A stretch of 5,216 nt of DNA from CAZQAA01 sp964591255 (GTDB taxonomy: Bacteria > Desulfobacterota > DSM-4660 > Desulfatiglandales > Desulfatiglandaceae). Below, piece by piece: positions 4,685 through 5,216 of this stretch. The notes under the pieces are model-generated. The model had not been told where the DNA came from. It saw nothing but the letters and a program-made list of their open reading frames with translations, and searched no databases. Each line of letters starts with the position of its first letter. Position 1 is the stretch's first letter. The stretch lies in assembly GCA_964591255.1 (NCBI GenBank), contig CAZQAA010000045.1, positions 1 to 5,216 of the forward strand. The letters run 5' to 3'. The position numbers were made by a program, and so were the translations under genes.

Positions 4685-5216
4685 ATGAATTTAATAATAA
4701 ATTTTCGAAAAATAGTATGTATATATTTGGTTCTTTTTTGCGCAGGAGTTTCATATGCAAGGTCAGAGGCAGTTTTATATTTTGTTACCCCGACTGTCCA
4801 TAACTTAAATACGATTCAAGCCGGAAAGATAAAGAGGCTTGATATCAGCACGGGTGCTGTAGAAACAGTTGTTGACGGATTAGGCAATCCATGTGGTCTT
4901 GCCATGGATGCATTCAACAATCTTTATTTTGGAGATGAGACCGATGATCATAAAATTATAATATACAAGAATTCTACAAATGAAAGATTGCATGAAATAG
5001 ATTTATCTGGTGGAGGTATTAGTCTTGGTTATGCAGGATTTAGTTTACTTTTTGCTAAGGCTAATAATAGCCTATATTTTACTACTCCAAAATTGTTGGA
5101 TATTTATGGGAATACGATTCAAGCCGGAAAGATAAAGAGGCTTGATATCAGCACGGGTGCTGTAGAAACAGTTGTTGACGGATTAGGCAATCCATGTGGT
5201 CTTGCCATGGATGCAT
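4685..5216 (+). CDS. Exported NHL/SMP-30-like beta-propeller repeat protein (3' partial)
   Basis: The frame runs from ATG 4685 to the window edge without a stop, giving 177 complete codons. Residues 1-25 are a signal peptide: Arg8-Lys9, a hydrophobic core 10-22, and a likely cut after Ser-Tyr-Ala25. The mature part shows propeller blades of the NHL/YWTD/SMP-30 type: G-K-I-K-R-L-D-x-x-T-G (residues 47-57), then V-V-D-G-L-G-N-P-x-G-L-A-M-D (62-75) and N-L-Y-F-G-D (79-84). The same blade restarts at residue 143 with identical DNA. LYFVTP (31-36) and LYFTTP (130-135) open the two units, which differ by a two-residue insertion ahead of the identical part. Such propellers usually bind ligands or proteins outside the cell; no catalytic residues can be assigned. 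The gene follows the S74 gene closely. Full length and C-terminal anchoring are unknown. Confidence 0.88.
   Translation, partial: MNLIINFRKIVCIYLVLFCAGVSYARSEAVLYFVTPTVHNLNTIQAGKIKRLDISTGAVETVVDGLGNPCGLAMDAFNNLYFGDETDDHKIIIYKNSTNERLHEIDLSGGGISLGYAGFSLLFAKANNSLYFTTPKLLDIYGNTIQAGKIKRLDISTGAVETVVDGLGNPCGLAMDA
4808..4913 (+). repeat. Perfect 106-base direct repeat, copy 1
   Basis: This stretch inside the propeller gene is identical, base for base, to 5111-5216. The offset is 303 bases, exactly 101 codons, so both copies encode the same 35 residues in the same frame. Upstream of both copies the sequences diverge at once (A at 4807, G at 5110). Confidence 0.97.
5111..5216 (+). repeat. Perfect 106-base direct repeat, copy 2, running into the window edge
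   Basis: This is the second copy of 4808-4913. Identity continues to the last base of the window, so the true repeat length is at least 106 bases. It may mark a longer tandem array of blades or an assembly break at a repeat. Confidence 0.97.

Overview
The window carries three consecutive plus-strand genes for membrane or exported proteins and no housekeeping genes. The first is cut by the left edge and the third by the right edge. The source looks like a Gram-negative environmental bacterium. A GT39-type lipid-linked sugar transferase, a secreted propeller/CARDB/dockerin protein, a Peptidase_S74 chaperone domain and a propeller repeat protein are the kind of mix seen in Desulfobacterota and neighbouring sediment or subsurface phyla. 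No marker gene is present, so this placement is inference.

Bases 2-3808 form one uninterrupted frame of 1268 codons in the window. It joins the C-terminal half of a polytopic GT39/PMT-like glycosyltransferase (about 2-805) to a very large extracellular protein. In order, that second part has a Tyr/Cys-rich segment (815-886), a beta-rich region, a beta-propeller whose blades carry repeated Trp motifs (about 2155-3250), a CARDB domain (about 3269-3595) and a two-loop dockerin (3611-3790). No usable start codon or ribosome binding site separates the two halves. Base composition shifts along the frame, from AT-rich in the transferase to GC-rich in the propeller.

Bases 3809-4088 hold no convincing gene. 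They contain a strikingly CATG-dense stretch with about 10-bp phasing, several nested or competing hairpins, a weak promoter candidate and a strong Shine-Dalgarno sequence. This serves a small exported protein (4089-4652) made of a signal peptide, one EF-hand/dockerin-like calcium loop, a complete Peptidase_S74 self-cleaving chaperone domain and a C-terminal coiled coil.

After 32 bases a third exported gene starts (4685 to the window end). It encodes an NHL/SMP-30-like propeller repeat protein. It contains a 106-base perfect direct repeat, 303 bases apart and in frame, whose second copy runs exactly into the right edge of the window.

Together the genes suggest a surface or extracellular protein region: calcium-binding loops in the first two genes, propellers in the first and third, and an assembly chaperone between them. 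Genes 2 and 3 are close enough to be co-transcribed. Gene 1 is separated by 280 bases and may be independent.
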